Assembly (NCBI RefSeq): GCF_002727185.1 | Contig: NZ_NIZW01000006.1 | Coordinates: 248,001 to 312,000 of the forward strand | Reading direction: 5' to 3' | Length of the DNA: 64,000 bases | Origin: Rhodopirellula bahusiensis | GTDB lineage: Bacteria; Planctomycetota; Planctomycetia; Pirellulales; Pirellulaceae | Shown here: positions 61,890-64,000 of the stretch, piece after piece | Layout: every line of letters starts with the position of its first letter | How positions within the stretch are numbered: position 1 is the first letter of the stretch | Translations under genes and position numbers: made by a program | Notes under the pieces: generated by a model | Database searches by the model: none | What the model was told of the DNA's origin: nothing | What the model saw: the letters and a program-made list of their open reading frames with translations, nothing else

Positions 61890-63926
61890 ATGCGCCCCTC
61901 CCTTTTGGTTGCTCTCGCGACCGTTCTTTGTTGGTTGAATTGGATTTCAATTTCGTGCGGCCAGGCTCAGGAACCTCCGACTGACACGACCAACGGTGAT
62001 CGCTTGGTGGCCGAATACTTCGAACTGCAAACCCAAGAGCTGAGCGAAAAGTCTCTGGCAGAAATTGAAACGCTGGAGGACTGGACGAGCCGGAGAGAGA
62101 CTTATCGGCAACAGCTGCTCGACATGCTTGGGCTGGATCCGATGCCAGCCCGAAGCGAGCTGAACACCACCGTGACGGGGGAAGCTCGCAAAGATGACGT
62201 GGTCGTTGAGAAGCTGCACTTTCAGTCGATGCCGGGCTTGTACGTCACCGCGAATTTGTATCGCCCGGCGGAAGTCGACGAGCCTTTGCCGGCGGTCTTG
62301 TACGTCTGTGGTCATGGCCGCGTGGTCGAAGACGGAGTCAGCTACGGGAACAAGGTTTACTACCAGCACCACGGTGCCTGGTTCGCTCGCAACGGCTATG
62401 TGTGTTTGGTCATCGACACGATTCAGCTCGGCGAGATTGAAGGCATCCATCACGGGACCTACCGCGAAAAAATGTGGTGGTGGAACAATCGCGGCTACAC
62501 CCCGGCCGGCGTGGAAGCCTGGAACTGCACGCGAGCGATTGACTTGCTGGAATCTCGTCCGGAAGTCGATCCGAAACGAATCGGCGTGACCGGACGTAGC
62601 GGCGGCGGAGCCTACTCGTGGTGGTTGGCCGCGATCGATGAACGCATCCAAGCGGCTATTCCGGTTGCCGGAATCACCAACCTACAAAACCATGTTGTGG
62701 ATGGCTGCGTCAGCGGTCACTGTGACTGCATGTACATGGTCAACACCTACCGCTGGGACTTTCCGATCGTCGCGGCATTGGTGGCGCCACGTCCGCTGCT
62801 GATTTCCAACACCGATCGCGACTCCATCTTTCCGCTCGATGGCGTGGTCGATGTCCACGCCAAGGTTCGAAAGATTTACGAGCTTTACGGAGCGGACGAG
62901 AACCTAGGATTACAAATCACATCGGGGCCGCACCAAGACACCCAGGAACTGCGGATCCATGCTTTCCGATGGTTGAACCGCCACCTTCGCGGCGACGAAT
63001 CGCTGATCGAGATGGCGGCAACGAAATTGTTCGAACCAGAGCAGTTGAAGGTGTTTGATCAACTGCCCGAAGATGAACGTGTGACGACGATTCACGAAAC
63101 CTTCGTTCCAACTGCCACGCTCGATGGTGAACCCGATACGCCGGAGAAGTTGGCAACCGCCGCGAAGAATTGGAAGGAACAGTTACGTACGAAAACGTTT
63201 GCAGCTTGGCCGGAAGAGACTGCTTCGCCAGAACTGAATGTGGTGTCAAAAGTCCAACATGGCGACGCCCAAGTCACTTTCGCCGAGTACTCGAGCCAGA
63301 CACCTTATCGCCTGCCGCTGATCGTCTGCCGCCCAATTCAAGACTCAACGAACGATCCGAAGGCCGAGCAAGCCGGCAAGAACAATCAGGTCGACGTGGT
63401 CGTCTTGGACCAAGCGAGATGGGAACGAGTTGCGTCTGGATTGGCAGTGGTGGCACCCGAGCGTTTCGCTGGCGTTCAACCGGACGCAGAAGTTTGGAAA
63501 CGACTGACATCCCTCGGACGAACGACCGTGTGGGTTGCTCCTCGAGGCGTGGGGCCAACCGAGTGGTCTCGCGACGAGCGTGATCGGACTCACATTCGTC
63601 GTCGCTTCATGTTGTTGGGACAAACCGCTGCGGGAATGCAAATTTTCGATGTGGTCAGTGCGTTGAAGGCGTTGAACAACCAGCACAACAAGCTTGCTGT
63701 ATCCGGTCCATGGAACCTGAAAGGAAGCGGTGACGCAGCGTTCCTTGCTCTGCATACTTCGCTGTGGTCGGATTCAATCGTCGAGCTTCAATTGACGGAT
63801 CTGCCCGCGTCGAATCGTGAGTCACCCGACTTGCTCAACGTCAGCCGCATCGTTGACCTACCTCAGCTCGTTCAGATGGCGACCGGCCAAGTTTCAACGG
63901 TTGTCATCGATGGCATCACCAAGTGA
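61890..63926 (+). CDS. Secreted alpha/beta hydrolase (acetyl xylan esterase-like)
   Basis: 678 aa. Signal peptide to about residue 26 (SCGQAQ). A hydrolase core contains the nucleophile elbow GRSGGG (S237), an oxyanion-region VCGHGRVVEDG, and a late GPHQD that supplies a candidate His. The family includes acetyl xylan and cephalosporin-C esterases and dipeptidyl-like hydrolases, common in planctomycetes that use sulfated or acetylated glycans. The C-terminal 250 residues are a further, less clear domain. Substrate unknown. A small hairpin, CGACAGC-CAT-GCTGTCG, lies right after the stop (63932-63948). Confidence 0.82.
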   Translation: MRPSLLVALATVLCWLNWISISCGQAQEPPTDTTNGDRLVAEYFELQTQELSEKSLAEIETLEDWTSRRETYRQQLLDMLGLDPMPARSELNTTVTGEARKDDVVVEKLHFQSMPGLYVTANLYRPAEVDEPLPAVLYVCGHGRVVEDGVSYGNKVYYQHHGAWFARNGYVCLVIDTIQLGEIEGIHHGTYREKMWWWNNRGYTPAGVEAWNCTRAIDLLESRPEVDPKRIGVTGRSGGGAYSWWLAAIDERIQAAIPVAGITNLQNHVVDGCVSGHCDCMYMVNTYRWDFPIVAALVAPRPLLISNTDRDSIFPLDGVVDVHAKVRKIYELYGADENLGLQITSGPHQDTQELRIHAFRWLNRHLRGDESLIEMAATKLFEPEQLKVFDQLPEDERVTTIHETFVPTATLDGEPDTPEKLATAAKNWKEQLRTKTFAAWPEETASPELNVVSKVQHGDAQVTFAEYSSQTPYRLPLIVCRPIQDSTNDPKAEQAGKNNQVDVVVLDQARWERVASGLAVVAPERFAGVQPDAEVWKRLTSLGRTTVWVAPRGVGPTEWSRDERDRTHIRRRFMLLGQTAAGMQIFDVVSALKALNNQHNKLAVSGPWNLKGSGDAAFLALHTSLWSDSIVELQLTDLPASNRESPDLLNVSRIVDLPQLVQMATGQVSTVVIDGITK

Positions 63927-63983
63927 TCATGCGACAGCCATGCTGTCGATCGTGTAGGCTGAACGGAAGCAGGAGCCTATCAA

Positions 63984-64000
63984 ATGCGAAAATTTGTGCT
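63984..64000 (+). CDS. Possible start of a next gene (cut by window edge)
   Basis: ATG at 63984 with AGGAG at 63971-63975 (8-base spacing) opens MRKFV... before the edge. The ribosome site is better than average here and a basic start would suit a signal peptide, but only five codons are visible, so this is a weak call. Confidence 0.3.

Noticed and set aside
1-64000. CRISPR array, prophage, transposase or defence system
   Set aside because: No regularly spaced repeats and no cas, integrase, transposase, restriction or toxin-antitoxin gene was recognised in any frame.

Overview
The window looks like chromosomal DNA of a planctomycete of the family Pirellulaceae, most like Rhodopirellula. The basis is the mix of families typical of that group: a DUF1559 prepilin-like protein, a DUF1570 metallopeptidase-like protein, a DUF1080 hydrolase, a bacterial MfnB (methanofuran-type cofactor) homologue, an M1 peptidase paired with a DUF6702 protein, and secreted proteins with low-complexity Cys- or Lys/Glu-rich parts. 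Moderate to high GC, weak Shine-Dalgarno sequences, frequent TTG/GTG starts and many single-gene units agree. The species assignment is inference; no rRNA or other marker is present. There is one tRNA gene, and I found no CRISPR array, transposase, prophage or plasmid function. Coding density is high and nearly all genes look intact.

Layout. 1-5.3 kb: edge-truncated Gfo/Idh/MocA oxidoreductase, rph, a membrane protein with a C39-like domain, a nitrilase-family hydrolase, sthA and a coupled DUF202 protein. 5.4-9.5 kb: zinc-ribbon/TerB-like protein, then the flagellar set flgL-fliW-csrA. 9.5-15.6 kb (minus strand): a tightly packed run TlpA-like thioredoxin > DUF2238 membrane protein > giant FAD/Fe-S oxidoreductase > moaD > moaE. 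15.7-20.9 kb: inositol monophosphatase family, aguB and bioD with overlapping divergent start codons, an LRR-like membrane protein preceded by an inverted-repeat element, and RNase D. 21.0-29.1 kb: mfnB-like gene, tig, tRNA-Gly(GCC), then fabH-like, yqgE/algH, PPP-type phosphatase, nadE and a rhodanese. 29.2-33.6 kb: secreted or surface proteins (Cys-rich repeat protein, DUF1570, DUF1559, Dabb). 33.8-41.1 kb: LysR regulator followed by gltB and gltD. 41.1-46.4 kb: repeat-containing gap, small membrane protein, radical SAM enzyme, PDZ protease with a PA14 domain, DUF1080 protein. 46.7-54.2 kb: fliG, NhaC-like antiporter, large unknown membrane protein, hydroxypyruvate isomerase-like protein, small unknown protein, ParA-like ATPase. 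54.3-64 kb: DUF6702/M1 peptidase pair, Flp pilin with a HAMP protein, family 4 uracil-DNA glycosylase, der, a double-TM2 protein, and a large secreted alpha/beta hydrolase.

How the genes work together. flgL, fliW and csrA should link flagellar assembly to CsrA control of translation; fliG lies about 38 kb away, so flagellar genes are scattered. gltB/gltD with the LysR gene form a nitrogen-assimilation unit. moaD/moaE make molybdopterin synthase beside a multi-domain flavin/Fe-S oxidoreductase. nadE and sthA serve NAD(P) metabolism; bioD, fabH and aguB are single genes of larger pathways. The points I would look at first are the MfnB homologue, the FlgL carrying three flagellin-IN-like repeats, the RNase D with Glu in place of the Exo II Asp, the aguB/bioD start-codon overlap, the Cys-rich repeat protein, the protease-PA14 fusion and the intergenic inverted-repeat elements near 18.3, 41.2 and 46.4 kb. 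I did not find a clearly new multi-gene system.
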